From positions 310,001 to 374,000 of the forward strand of contig NZ_FNOT01000004.1 in NCBI RefSeq assembly GCF_900107105.1: a stretch of DNA of 64,000 nt. Reading direction: 5' to 3'. Below, in pieces: positions 35,376-43,731 of this stretch. The stretch is from Geodermatophilus africanus. GTDB taxonomy: Bacteria; Actinomycetota; Actinomycetes; Mycobacteriales; Geodermatophilaceae. The number at the start of each line of letters is the position of its first letter. Positions within the stretch are counted from its first letter, which is position 1. The position numbers and the translations under genes were made by a program. A model generated the notes under the pieces. It saw only the letters and a program-made list of their open reading frames with translations. It searched no databases and was not told where the DNA came from.

Positions 35376-36164
35376 TCAGCCGCGGAGCAGGGCCTCGGCG
35401 ATCGCCAGCCCCTCCAGCGCGCCGTGCTCGGTGGCGCGGCAGCAGTGCACCAGCCACGCCGCGACCCCGTCGGGCTGCCCGGAGGCGTAGCCGGCCAGCA
35501 CGCGGGCGTACTCCTCGCGACCGAGCTCGACGAAGCCGACCTCCGGCACCGACACCGCCTTGGGGTCCAGGCCGCGGGTGATGCCGGTCAGCCGGGCCGC
35601 GGCGCGCGCGACGACGCCGTCCGCGGTGCCGAAGGGGGCGACGGCCGCAAGCTCGCCGTGCACGACCGCGGTCAGGACGACGGCCGGCACCGCGCTCTCT
35701 CCGGTGACCAGCGAGAACAGCCCGCCGAGCCGGGGACCAGCGGGCGCGGCGGGACGGCCGAGGTCGGCACGGTCCGCGAGGTCCGCGGCGGCCAGCACGT
35801 GCAGCCGGGCGAGCACCTGGCCCGGCGCCCGGGTCCAGGTGTCCTGCACCGAGCCGAGGGCGACCGAGGCGCGCAGCGCGCCCTGCACGACCGGGTCGTC
35901 GACCTGCCCCGCCCGCAGGTCGGCCAACGGCACGTCGACCCCCTCCAGCGCGGCGGACGCCCGGGCTCCCCGCAGCGCCGACTCGGTGCTGACCTCGGCG
36001 GACCGGTTGCGCATCAGCCGGTGCCGCAGCAGCCGGTCGATCCCGGTGCGGGCGGCCTCGGCGGCGTCCCGCACGCCGGGCAGGTCGAGCAGCGGGGCGA
36101 GCGGGTCGGCAGCGGCCGGGCGGCCCGCCGGGCGGGCGGCGCCGGGACGCACGGGGATCGTCAC
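35376..36164 (-). CDS. Fic-like protein with degenerate active site
   Basis: A 262-residue protein resembling Fic-family AMP-transferases. The N-terminal part has an exact inhibitory-helix motif S70-A-A-L-E74-G75 (S/TxxxEG) in the context LRGARASAALEG. The position of the catalytic HPFx(D/E)GNGRxxR loop reads APFGTADGVVAR (176-187): the His, the acidic residue and the GNGR core are lost. Homologues are often labelled 'oxidoreductase' without support. It is therefore probably not an AMPylase and may be a binding or regulatory protein. GTG at 36164. Confidence 0.7.
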   Translation of the reverse strand: MTIPVRPGAARPAGRPAAADPLAPLLDLPGVRDAAEAARTGIDRLLRHRLMRNRSAEVSTESALRGARASAALEGVDVPLADLRAGQVDDPVVQGALRASVALGSVQDTWTRAPGQVLARLHVLAAADLADRADLGRPAAPAGPRLGGLFSLVTGESAVPAVVLTAVVHGELAAVAPFGTADGVVARAAARLTGITRGLDPKAVSVPEVGFVELGREEYARVLAGYASGQPDGVAAWLVHCCRATEHGALEGLAIAEALLRG

Positions 36165-36237
36165 GTCCCGACGGTACGAGGCGGACCGCGGGAACCAGCG
36201 GACCCCGGCCAGGGCCCTGACTAGGCTGCCTGCCACC

Positions 36238-36789
36238 ATGGCCCGGCCCCTCACCCTCCTGCTCGTCCGCCACGGGCAGAGCGAGTGGAACGCCGCGGGC
36301 CTGATGCAGGGCCAGACGGCGCACGTGCCGCTGACCGAGCTCGGGCACGCGCAGGCGGCCGCGGCGGCGCGGGAGCTGGCGTCCCTGCGTCCCGGGGTGC
36401 TCGTATCCAGCGACCTGCGCCGCGCGGTGCAGACCGCCGAGCACTGCGCCCGCGCCACGGGTCTGCCGCTGACGACCACGCCGGCGCTGCGCGAGCAGGG
36501 CTACGGGGTGCTCGAGGGACGGCCCTCCTTGGAGCTGTGGGACGTCGTCGACTGGACCGACCCGCACTGGGCGGCGCAGGGCGGGGAGAGCCTGGCCGAG
36601 CTGCACGCCCGCGTCGGCGCGTACCTGAAGGCGCTGTCCGCCGACCCGCCGGGCGAGATGATCGCGCTGGTGACCCACGGCGACACGATCCGGGCCGCGC
36701 AGGCGGTCGCCGCCGGGCTGGGGCCGGACGCGATGCCCGCGGTGACCCCGCACAACGGCACCGTGACCGCGCTCGAGCTGGCGCTGTGA
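36238..36789 (+). CDS. Histidine phosphatase, possible alpha-ribazole phosphatase (CobC-like)
   Basis: A 183-residue phosphoglycerate-mutase-fold phosphatase with the phospho-His motif LVRHGQSEWN near the N-terminus and the second His in VTHGDTIRAA. It lies 22 bases before cobU and in the same direction as cobU-cobS, so a role in the nucleotide-loop branch (dephosphorylating alpha-ribazole phosphate or adenosylcobalamin phosphate) is plausible. Sequence alone cannot separate this from other broad phosphatases. ATG at 36238. Confidence 0.8.
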   Translation: MARPLTLLLVRHGQSEWNAAGLMQGQTAHVPLTELGHAQAAAAARELASLRPGVLVSSDLRRAVQTAEHCARATGLPLTTTPALREQGYGVLEGRPSLELWDVVDWTDPHWAAQGGESLAELHARVGAYLKALSADPPGEMIALVTHGDTIRAAQAVAAGLGPDAMPAVTPHNGTVTALELAL

Positions 36790-36811
36790 GTGCCGCGAGG
36801 GCGGCCGGGCG

Positions 36812-37333
36812 GTGAGCCGGGTCCTGGTGCTGGGCGGGTCTCGGTCGGGCAAGTCCGCGCACGCCGAGTCACTGGTCGCCGACGCCCGCGACGTCACCTA
36901 CCTGGCCACCTCTCCCCCGTTCCCCGGGGACGCCGAGTGGGCCGAGCGGGTCGCCGCGCACCGGGCCCGGCGCCCCACGGGCTGGACGACGCTGGAGACG
37001 ACCGCCCCCAGCGACCTGCTGCGCCGCGGCACGGTGCTGGTCGACAGCGTCACCACCTGGGTGGCCGCGCTGATGGACGAGACGGGTGTCTGGACCGACG
37101 AGGCCGGTGCGGCGGACCGCCTGGCCCGCCGCTGCGACGCGCTGGTCGAGGCCTGGACGATGACGCCCGCGCACGTGGTGGCGGTGTCCGACGAGGTGGG
37201 GCTGGGCGTGGTCCCCGAGACCCCCGCCGGGCGGCTGTTCCGCGACACCCTCGGCACGGTCAACCAGCGGCTGGCCGGCACCGCCGACGAGGTGTGGTTC
37301 GTGGTGGCCGGGCTGCCACAGCGCTTGCGATGA
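36812..37333 (+). CDS. cobU: Adenosylcobinamide kinase / adenosylcobinamide-phosphate guanylyltransferase
   Basis: Activates adenosylcobinamide first as the phosphate and then as the GDP derivative for the nucleotide loop. The 173 residues carry the P-loop GGSRSGKSAHAE, the region with the guanylyl-acceptor His (RVAAHRARRP) and VSDEVGLGVVPETPAGRLFRD, a family signature. GTG at 36812. The stop overlaps the cobS ATG, consistent with CobU and CobS acting in sequence. Confidence 0.95.
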   Translation: MSRVLVLGGSRSGKSAHAESLVADARDVTYLATSPPFPGDAEWAERVAAHRARRPTGWTTLETTAPSDLLRRGTVLVDSVTTWVAALMDETGVWTDEAGAADRLARRCDALVEAWTMTPAHVVAVSDEVGLGVVPETPAGRLFRDTLGTVNQRLAGTADEVWFVVAGLPQRLR

Positions 37334-38070
37334 GGTGGACCGGCCCGCTGGAGTCCGCCGCCCTGCTCACCGTCCTGCGGGTGCCGGCGCGGGCGGCGGC
37401 GTCCACCCGCGGCGTGCTGCCGTGGGCGCCGCTGGTCGGTCTGGTGCTCGGCGCGCTCGCGGCCGGGGTCGGTGTCGCCGGCGCCCGCCTGGTCTCCCCG
37501 CTCACCGGAGCGGTGCTCGCCGTGGCGCTCCTGGCCGCGCTGACCCGGGGCCTGCACCTCGACGGCCTGGCCGACACCGCCGACGGCCTGGGCCCGCTGC
37601 GCGGTCGCGAGCGGGCGCTCGAGGTCATGCGCCAGGGGGACGTCGGCCCGTTCGGCGTGGTCGCGCTGCTGTTCACCGTGCTGCTGCAGGTCGCCGCCGC
37701 GGCCACCCTGCTCGAGGCCGACCGGGGCTGGGCCGCGCTCGTGGCCGCGCCGCTCGTGGCCCGGCTCGCGATGGCCCGCACCGGGCTGGCCGGCGTCCCG
37801 ATGGCCGCGGGCTCCGCGCTCGGGCGGTCGGTGGCCGGCACGGTCTCGGCGACCTGGCTGGCCGGCTGGGTGTTCCTCACTGCGGCCGTGCTCACCGTCG
37901 CCGACCAGGCTCTGGTAGCCGGTGCCGCGGCCGGGCTGCTCGCGGCCGAGCTGCTCCTGCGCCGGGCGCGCGCCCGGCTGGGCGGCGTCACCGGCGACGT
38001 GATGGGGGCGATGGGCGAGACGGCGGCCGCGGTCACCCTGCTGGTGACCGCCGCCGCCCTCCCCTGGTGA
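37330..38070 (+). CDS. cobS: Adenosylcobinamide-GDP ribazoletransferase (cobalamin synthase)
   Basis: Membrane enzyme that joins adenosylcobinamide-GDP to alpha-ribazole. The 246 residues are mostly hydrophobic with several membrane helices and include the family motif LHLDGLADTADGLG and later GDVGPFGV. It starts with ATG overlapping the cobU stop (ATGA). A stable hairpin followed by TTGTTT closes the operon. Confidence 0.94.
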   Translation: MRWTGPLESAALLTVLRVPARAAASTRGVLPWAPLVGLVLGALAAGVGVAGARLVSPLTGAVLAVALLAALTRGLHLDGLADTADGLGPLRGRERALEVMRQGDVGPFGVVALLFTVLLQVAAAATLLEADRGWAALVAAPLVARLAMARTGLAGVPMAAGSALGRSVAGTVSATWLAGWVFLTAAVLTVADQALVAGAAAGLLAAELLLRRARARLGGVTGDVMGAMGETAAAVTLLVTAAALPW

Positions 38071-38081
38071 CGTTCTGGAAC

Positions 38082-38138
38082 GGCCCCCTCGCAGGGCCCC
38101 GCGCCGAGCGGAGCGAGGCGTGGGGGGCGAGGGGGTCC
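38082..38138 (+). terminator. Family A hairpin terminator after cobS
   Basis: GGCCCCCTCGC (38082-38092) pairs with 38127-38138 with one bulged T, and TTGTTTC follows. The loop holds CGAGCGGAGCGAGG. The hairpin at 45813-45869 has the same 11-bp stem plus bulge with different but still paired bases. The minus-strand reading begins AAGGACCCCCTCG, the family A head. Confidence 0.75.
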
Positions 38139-38143
38139 TTGTT

Positions 38144-38365
38144 TCAGCGGCGGCGCAGCAGGCCGCCGAGCAGCCCACCGAGCCCGGAGGCCGCGGGGGT
38201 CGCGGGGCGCCCACGGCCCGCGCGGCCGGAGGTCGCCCGGCCGTAGCCGCGACCGGTCGACATCCGCCCGGTGGAACGGGGCATGCCCCGCCCGGTCCGC
38301 CCGCCGCGGGCCGCGGTGCGCGCAGTGTTCTCTGCCGTGCCCATCAGTCGTCCGAGGATGCTCAT
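38144..38365 (-). CDS. Small Gly/Arg-rich hypothetical protein
   Basis: A 73-residue basic protein starting MSILGRLMGTAENTARTAAR and ending GLGGLLGGLLRRR, with Arg/Gly/Thr-rich middle repeats. No domain is recognised. Codon use and the ATG at 38365 are compatible with a real gene, and the amphipathic ends suggest membrane or nucleic-acid contact, but this is weak. It lies alone between the cobS terminator and cobN. It could be a non-coding GC-rich stretch. Confidence 0.45.
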   Translation of the reverse strand: MSILGRLMGTAENTARTAARGGRTGRGMPRSTGRMSTGRGYGRATSGRAGRGRPATPAASGLGGLLGGLLRRR

Positions 38366-38410
38366 GTGTCGGGCCTACCCAGGACCCCGCCGGTCGATGC
38401 GCGGGGGAGA

Positions 38411-41400
38411 TCAAGAACGGGTCGACGCCGGCGTCTCCCCGCCCTCCAAGTCGCCCTCGGTGTCGAGGTAGGCCCGCTGCAGCTCGGCGAGCAGCTCCGG
38501 GTCCGGCGCCGCCCACATCTGCCGGTCGACGGCCTCCAGCAGCCGCTCGGCGATGCCGTGCAGCGCCCACGGGTTGGACTGCTCGAGGAACGCGCGGTTC
38601 TCCGGGTCGAGCACGTAGGTCTGCGCGAGCTTCTCGTACATCCAGTCGGCGACCACGCCGGTCGTGGCGTCGTAGCCGAACAGGTAGTCGACGGTCGCGG
38701 CCAGCTCGAAGGCGCCCTTGTAGCCGTGCCGGCGCATCGCCTGCAGCCACTTCGGGTTGACCACCCGCGCGCGGAACACCCGGGCGGTCTCCTCGGTCAG
38801 CGAGCGGGTGCGCACCGACTCCGGCCGGGTCGAGTCACCGATGTAGGCCCGCGGCGCCGAGCCGGTCAGCGCGCGGACCGTGGCCACCATCCCGCCGTGG
38901 TACTGGAAGTAGTCGTCGGAGTCGGCGATGTCGTGCTCGCGGGTGTCGACGTTCTTCGCGGCCACCGCGATCCGCCGGTAGGCCGTCTCCATGTCCGGGC
39001 GGGCCTGCACGCCGTCCAGCCCGCGGCCGTAGGCGTAGCCGCCCCAGACGGCGTACACCTCGGCCAGGTCGGCGTCCCCGCGCCAGTCGCGTGAGTCGAT
39101 GAGCGGCAGCAGCCCGGCCCCGTACGCGCCCGGCTTGGAGCCGAACACCCGGGTGGTGGCCCGGCGACGGTCGCCGTGCCCGGCGACGTCGGCGTCCACG
39201 TGGGCCTTCACGTGGTTCTCGTCGTCGGACTCCGAGGACAGCCCCGCGACCAGCGTCACGGCGTCGTCCAGCATGGTCACCACGTGCGGGAAGGCGTCCC
39301 GGAAGAAGCCGGAGATGCGCACGGTGACGTCGATCCGCGGACGGCCGAGCTCCTCGAGCGGGACCGGCTCCAGGCCGGTCACCCGCCGCGAGGCGTCGTC
39401 CCACACCGGGCGGACGCCGAGCAGCGCGAGCACCTCGCCGACGTCGTCCCCCGAGGTGCGCATCGCCGAGGTGCCCCACACCGACAGCCCGACCGAGGCC
39501 GGGTACTCCCCGGTGTCGGCGAGGTAGCGCTCGACGAGGGAGTCGGCCATCGCCTGCCCGGTCTCCCAGGCCAGCCGCGACGGGATGGCCCGCGGGTCGA
39601 CCGAGTAGAAGTTGCGGCCGGTCGGCAGCACGTTGACCAGCCCGCGCAGCGGCGAGCCCGACGGCCCGGCGGGCACGTAACCGCCCTCGAGGGCGTGCAG
39701 CGTCGCGTCCAGCTCGTCGGTGGTGCGCTCCAGCCGGGGCACCACCTCGTCGACGGCGAACCGCAGCACGGCGGCCACCTGCTCGTCCTCGCGCCCGAGC
39801 ACCCCGCGGACGACGGGCCCGACGGCGCCCCCGGTCCAGCCGGCCGCCTCCATGCCGGAGACGAGATCGGCGGCCTGCGCCTCGACGGCGTCGGTCGTGA
39901 CGCGATCGGCCCCCTCCGGCAGGCCGAGCGCCTCGCGCAGCCCCGGCAGCGCCACCTGACCGCCCCAGATCTGGCGGGCGCGCAGCATCGCGAGCACCAG
40001 GTCGACCCGGTCCTGGCCGGACGGCGGCGTGCCGAGCACGTGCAGGCCGTCGCGGATCTGCGAGTCCTTGATCTCACAGAGCCACCCGTCGACGTGCAGG
40101 ATCATCTCGTCGAAGTGGTCGTCCTTGGGCCGCTCGGCGAGCCCGAGGTCGTGGTCGAGCTTCGCCGCCTGCAGCAGCGTCCAGATCTGCGCCCGGACGG
40201 CGGGCAGCTTCGCCGGGTCCATCGCCGCGACGTTGGCGTGCTCGTCGAGCAGCTGCTCCAGCCGGGCGATGTCGCCGTAGGAGTCGGCGCGGGCCATCGG
40301 AGGCACCATGTGGTCGACCAGCGTGGCGTGCGCCCGGCGCTTGGCCTGCGAGCCCTCGCCCGGGTCGTTGACCAGGAACGGGTAGACCAGCGGCAGGTCG
40401 CCGAGGGCCGCGTCGGGCCCGCACGAGGCCGACAGCCCGACCGTCTTGCCCGGCAGCCACTCCAGGTTCCCGTGCTTGCCGACGTGGACCAGCGCGTGCG
40501 CGCCGAACACCGACCGCAGCCACCAGTAGGCGGCCAGGTAGTGGTGGGACGGCGGCAGGTCCGGGTCGTGGTAGATCGCGATCGGGTTCTCGCCGAAGCC
40601 GCGTGGCGGCTGCACCATCACGACGACGTTGCCCGCCCGCAGCGCGGCGAAGACGATGTCGTCCCCGTCCACGAACAGCGACCCCGGCGGCTGCCCCCAG
40701 TGCCGGACCATCGCCTCGCGCAGGTCCGCGGGCAGGGTGCCGAAGAAGCGCCGGTACTCCGCGGCCGGGATGCGCACCGGGTTGCCCGACAGCTGCTCCT
40801 CGGTCAGCCAGTTCTCGTCCTGCCCGCCGGCGGCGATGAGGGCGTGCACGAGGGCGTCGCCGTCGAGGTCGGCAACGCCGGGCAGCGCGTCGGCGCCGTC
40901 GAACGGGCCGACGTCGTAGCCGGCGCCGTGCATGGCGGCCAGCAGCCGGACGACGGACGCCGGGGTGTCCAGCCCGACGGCGTTGCCGATGCGGGCGTGC
41001 TTGGTCGGGTAGGCGCTCAGCATCACCACGATCCGGCGGTCCTGGGGCGGCACGGACCGCAGCCGGGCGTGCGCCACCGCCGTTCCCGCCACCCGCGCCG
41101 CCCGCTCGGGGTCGGCGACGTAGTGCGTCAGGCCCTCGGAGTCGGTCTCCTTGAAGGAGAACGGCACGCTGATGAGCCGGCCGTCGAACTCCGGGATCGC
41201 GACCTGGTTGCCGACGTCGAGCGGGGAGAGCCCGTCGTCGTCGGCCAGCCACTCCTCGCGGGCGCGGGTCAGGCACAGCCCCTGGACGACCGGGACGTCG
41301 AGCGCGGCCAGCTGGCCGACGTCCCACGCGCCGTCGTCCCCGCCGGCCTGCGCGGTGGCCGGCCGCGAGCCGCCGGCGGCGAGCACGGTGACCACCAGGG

Positions 41401-42022
41401 CGTCGGCGGTGCGCAGCACGTCGAGCAGCTCGTCGGAGACGCTGCGCAGCGACGAGGTGTACAGCGGCAGCGCGGAGCCGCCGGCGTCCTCGATCGCGCC
41501 GCACAGCGCCTCGACGAAGGCGGTGTTCCCGGCCAGGTGGTGCGCCCGGTAGTAGAGGACGGCGACCCGCGGGCCGCTCCCCCGGCTCACCCGCTCCAGC
41601 ACGCCCCAGTCCGGCGCGACGACCGGCGGCTCGAAGCCCTCGCCGGTGAGCAGCACGGTGTCGGACAGGAAGCGGTGCAGCTGCACCAGGTTGTCCGGGC
41701 CGCCCTGCGCCAGGTAGCCGTGCGCCTCGGTCGCGACCCCCATCGGGACCGTCGACAGCTCCATCAGCTCGGCGTCGGGCAGCGCCTCCCCGCCGAGGAC
41801 GACGACCGGCGCCGGCCCGGCCAGCAGCGGCGCGAGCAGCTCCTCGTACTGCCGCCGCACACCGAGGATGCGGACGACGACGAGGTCCGTGCCGTCGGCG
41901 AGCGCGGCGATCCCGGCGTCGTCCAGGCGGGCGGGGTTGCCCAGCCGCCAGGCAGCGCCGCTGGCGCGGGCGGAGAGCAGGTCGGTGTCGCTGGTGGACA
42001 GCAGCGTGAACACCGACGGCAC
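38411..42022 (-). CDS. cobN: Aerobic cobaltochelatase subunit CobN
   Basis: Large subunit that inserts cobalt into hydrogenobyrinic acid a,c-diamide. At 1203 residues it has the usual length, with CobN/magnesium chelatase H landmarks including YPTKHARIGNAVGLDTP, VHVGKHGNLEWLPGK, NVLPTGRNFYSVDPRAIP and SKPGAYGAGL. GTG at 42022 (VPSVFTLLSTSDTDLL) lacks a clear Shine-Dalgarno sequence; GTG at 42013 is possible. The partner subunits (CobS/CobT or ChlI/ChlD type) are not in the window. It implies late, oxygen-compatible cobalt insertion. Confidence 0.95.
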   Translation of the reverse strand: MPSVFTLLSTSDTDLLSARASGAAWRLGNPARLDDAGIAALADGTDLVVVRILGVRRQYEELLAPLLAGPAPVVVLGGEALPDAELMELSTVPMGVATEAHGYLAQGGPDNLVQLHRFLSDTVLLTGEGFEPPVVAPDWGVLERVSRGSGPRVAVLYYRAHHLAGNTAFVEALCGAIEDAGGSALPLYTSSLRSVSDELLDVLRTADALVVTVLAAGGSRPATAQAGGDDGAWDVGQLAALDVPVVQGLCLTRAREEWLADDDGLSPLDVGNQVAIPEFDGRLISVPFSFKETDSEGLTHYVADPERAARVAGTAVAHARLRSVPPQDRRIVVMLSAYPTKHARIGNAVGLDTPASVVRLLAAMHGAGYDVGPFDGADALPGVADLDGDALVHALIAAGGQDENWLTEEQLSGNPVRIPAAEYRRFFGTLPADLREAMVRHWGQPPGSLFVDGDDIVFAALRAGNVVVMVQPPRGFGENPIAIYHDPDLPPSHHYLAAYWWLRSVFGAHALVHVGKHGNLEWLPGKTVGLSASCGPDAALGDLPLVYPFLVNDPGEGSQAKRRAHATLVDHMVPPMARADSYGDIARLEQLLDEHANVAAMDPAKLPAVRAQIWTLLQAAKLDHDLGLAERPKDDHFDEMILHVDGWLCEIKDSQIRDGLHVLGTPPSGQDRVDLVLAMLRARQIWGGQVALPGLREALGLPEGADRVTTDAVEAQAADLVSGMEAAGWTGGAVGPVVRGVLGREDEQVAAVLRFAVDEVVPRLERTTDELDATLHALEGGYVPAGPSGSPLRGLVNVLPTGRNFYSVDPRAIPSRLAWETGQAMADSLVERYLADTGEYPASVGLSVWGTSAMRTSGDDVGEVLALLGVRPVWDDASRRVTGLEPVPLEELGRPRIDVTVRISGFFRDAFPHVVTMLDDAVTLVAGLSSESDDENHVKAHVDADVAGHGDRRRATTRVFGSKPGAYGAGLLPLIDSRDWRGDADLAEVYAVWGGYAYGRGLDGVQARPDMETAYRRIAVAAKNVDTREHDIADSDDYFQYHGGMVATVRALTGSAPRAYIGDSTRPESVRTRSLTEETARVFRARVVNPKWLQAMRRHGYKGAFELAATVDYLFGYDATTGVVADWMYEKLAQTYVLDPENRAFLEQSNPWALHGIAERLLEAVDRQMWAAPDPELLAELQRAYLDTEGDLEGGETPASTRS

Positions 42023-42151
42023 GCTACCGGGAGGACCTGGGGCCTCGCGGCGAGGACCCGGCCGGATCCGGCGGGTGGCGACGCCCCGGGGAGCCGGGGT
42101 CGCGCGAGGGGTGACCGCGGCCGGCCGGGGTCGCGGCCCTAGCGTCCGGCC

Positions 42152-42934
42152 ATGGGCCCTCCCCCGGTGCCGCCGTTCCCCGACGGCGCGTTCTCGCGGG
42201 TGCTGTGCGTCGTCGCCCACCCCGACGACGTCGAGTACGGCACCTCCTCGGCCGTCGCCGCCTGGACCGCCCAGGGCATCGACGTGGCGTACCTGCTGCT
42301 CACCCGCGGCGAGGCCGGCATGGACGCGCTGCGCCCGGAGGAGACCGCCCGGCTGCGGACGGCCGAGCAGCTGGCCGCCGGCGAGGCGGTCGGCGTGCGC
42401 GACATCCGCTTCCTCGACCACCCGGACGGCGTCCTCGAGTACGGCCTGGGCCTGCGCCGGGACATCACGCGCGTGATCCGCGAGCTCCGCCCCGACGCCC
42501 TGCTCGTCGGCTCGTGGGCCGTCGAGTTCGTCGCCGGGCTCAACCAGGCCGACCACCGGGTCGCCGGCCTGGCCGCCGTCGACGCGCTGCGCGACGCCGG
42601 GAACCGCTGGGTCTTCCGCGAGCTGCTCGACGAGGGGCTGGAGCCCTGGACGGTGCGCTGGCTGCTGGTCGGCGGCGACGACCGCCCGACCCACGGCGTG
42701 GACGTGACCGGCGAGGCCCTGGAGCGGGGCATCGCCTCGCTGGAGGCGCACGGGCAGTACCTGGCCGGGATCCCCGGGCACCCGCCCCCGCGGCCCATGA
42801 TCACCGGGATCACGGCGCTGCAGGGGCGGGCGATGGGGGTCGGGCACGGGGTGCTGTTCCGCGCCTTCGACTTCGCGGCCCCGCCGCCGATCGCGCTGGA
42901 GGCGATGCGGGCCGCGGCCGAGTCCGTCGGCTGA
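42152..42934 (+). CDS. PIG-L family deacetylase
   Basis: A 260-residue zinc-dependent N-deacetylase of the LmbE/MshB/PIG-L family. The zinc motif AHPDD appears in VLCVVAHPDDVEYG and the second His in NQADHRVAG. Family members deacetylate N-acetylglucosaminyl compounds such as mycothiol or bacillithiol precursors, and this one could act on sugars or antibiotics. The substrate is unknown. ATG at 42152; divergent from cobN across 129 bases with no recognised riboswitch. Confidence 0.9.
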   Translation: MGPPPVPPFPDGAFSRVLCVVAHPDDVEYGTSSAVAAWTAQGIDVAYLLLTRGEAGMDALRPEETARLRTAEQLAAGEAVGVRDIRFLDHPDGVLEYGLGLRRDITRVIRELRPDALLVGSWAVEFVAGLNQADHRVAGLAAVDALRDAGNRWVFRELLDEGLEPWTVRWLLVGGDDRPTHGVDVTGEALERGIASLEAHGQYLAGIPGHPPPRPMITGITALQGRAMGVGHGVLFRAFDFAAPPPIALEAMRAAAESVG

Positions 42935-42940
42935 GCCCGG

Positions 42941-43612
42941 TCAGCAGCCCCCGCCGCCGTCCCCTCCCCCGCCGCCGCAGTCGCCGCCGAAGCCACCGCC
43001 GAAGCCACCGCCCCAGCCGCCTCCGGCGCCGACCGCGCCACCGTCGTACCGGACGTGGCGGTACCGGGCAGCCCGTGCGTCCGCGGGGGACGACGGGGGC
43101 GGGGGAGGCGGGTCGAAGACCGCGGTGTGGAGCTCGGCGCCCCACGCGGATGGCCCGGCCAGCGCCACCGCCAGCGCGGCGTTCCCGCCCGTGACCGGTG
43201 GGGACGGCGGGTTCTGGCGCACCTGCCGCAGCGCGGCTCGACCGGCTCGCGTCAGACCCGACAGCGTCCAGAACGACCGCTCCCGCGCGTCCACACCCCC
43301 GCGCCGGGTGAGCAGCTCGTCCCGGGCCAGACCGTCGGCGACGGCGGCCAGGCGGGGGTCCGACCGCGCTCGCCAGACGATCCCCCAGACGGCGCGTCCG
43401 CGCGGTCCCACGGCGTCCAGGACCACCGCCTCGACGGGGTGCCGACGGTGGGCGTCCACGACGTGCAGCCGGCCCGTGGCGCGGTCCACGCGCAGTCGCC
43501 CGTTCTCCACCAGTGCGACCACCGCGGTCTCGACCACACGTCGGGGGCCGCCGGCCAGATAGGCGATCTCGTACAGGTCGGAGCGGAGCAGGGGGACGTG
43601 CGTTCCGGTCAT
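42941..43612 (-). CDS. TIGR04222-type protein with Gly/Cys-rich tail
   Basis: A 223-residue protein. The N-terminal domain (SDLYEIAYLAGGPRRVVETA, then LVENGRLRVD) matches the TIGR04222 type, which has a winged-helix-like pattern. The C-terminus is a Pro-run followed by a glycine tail with two cysteines ending DGGGGC. In relatives the glycine tail follows membrane segments; none is clear here. Function unknown. ATG at 43612; divergent from the XRE regulator and convergent, 6 bases apart, with the PIG-L gene. Confidence 0.75.
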   Translation of the reverse strand: MTGTHVPLLRSDLYEIAYLAGGPRRVVETAVVALVENGRLRVDRATGRLHVVDAHRRHPVEAVVLDAVGPRGRAVWGIVWRARSDPRLAAVADGLARDELLTRRGGVDARERSFWTLSGLTRAGRAALRQVRQNPPSPPVTGGNAALAVALAGPSAWGAELHTAVFDPPPPPPSSPADARAARYRHVRYDGGAVGAGGGWGGGFGGGFGGDCGGGGGDGGGGC

Positions 43613-43731
43613 GTCCGTCGTCCTTCGCGTCGAGGATCGAGAGGGGCTGCGGCCGCACGCTCACGGTGGCAGGCGCCCACCGGGCGACGCCAGCGCGCTT
43701 GCACGATTGCACGCACGGTTACCGTCGCTCC
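43613..43731. promoter_or_regulatory. Divergent control region with TTGCACG direct repeat
   Basis: Between the TIGR04222 gene (minus) and the XRE regulator (plus). TTGCACG occurs at 43699-43705 and 43707-43713 (period 8), followed by GGTTACCG, which could include a -10 for the regulator. The repeat is a candidate operator for the adjacent regulator. This is inference from position and repetition only. Confidence 0.35.

Noticed and set aside
42023..42151. Possible cobalamin riboswitch upstream of cobN
   Set aside because: The region is palindrome-rich, but no B12-box-like core or multi-arm layout was recognised here or ahead of the other cobalamin blocks. An Infernal scan with the Rfam model would settle it.
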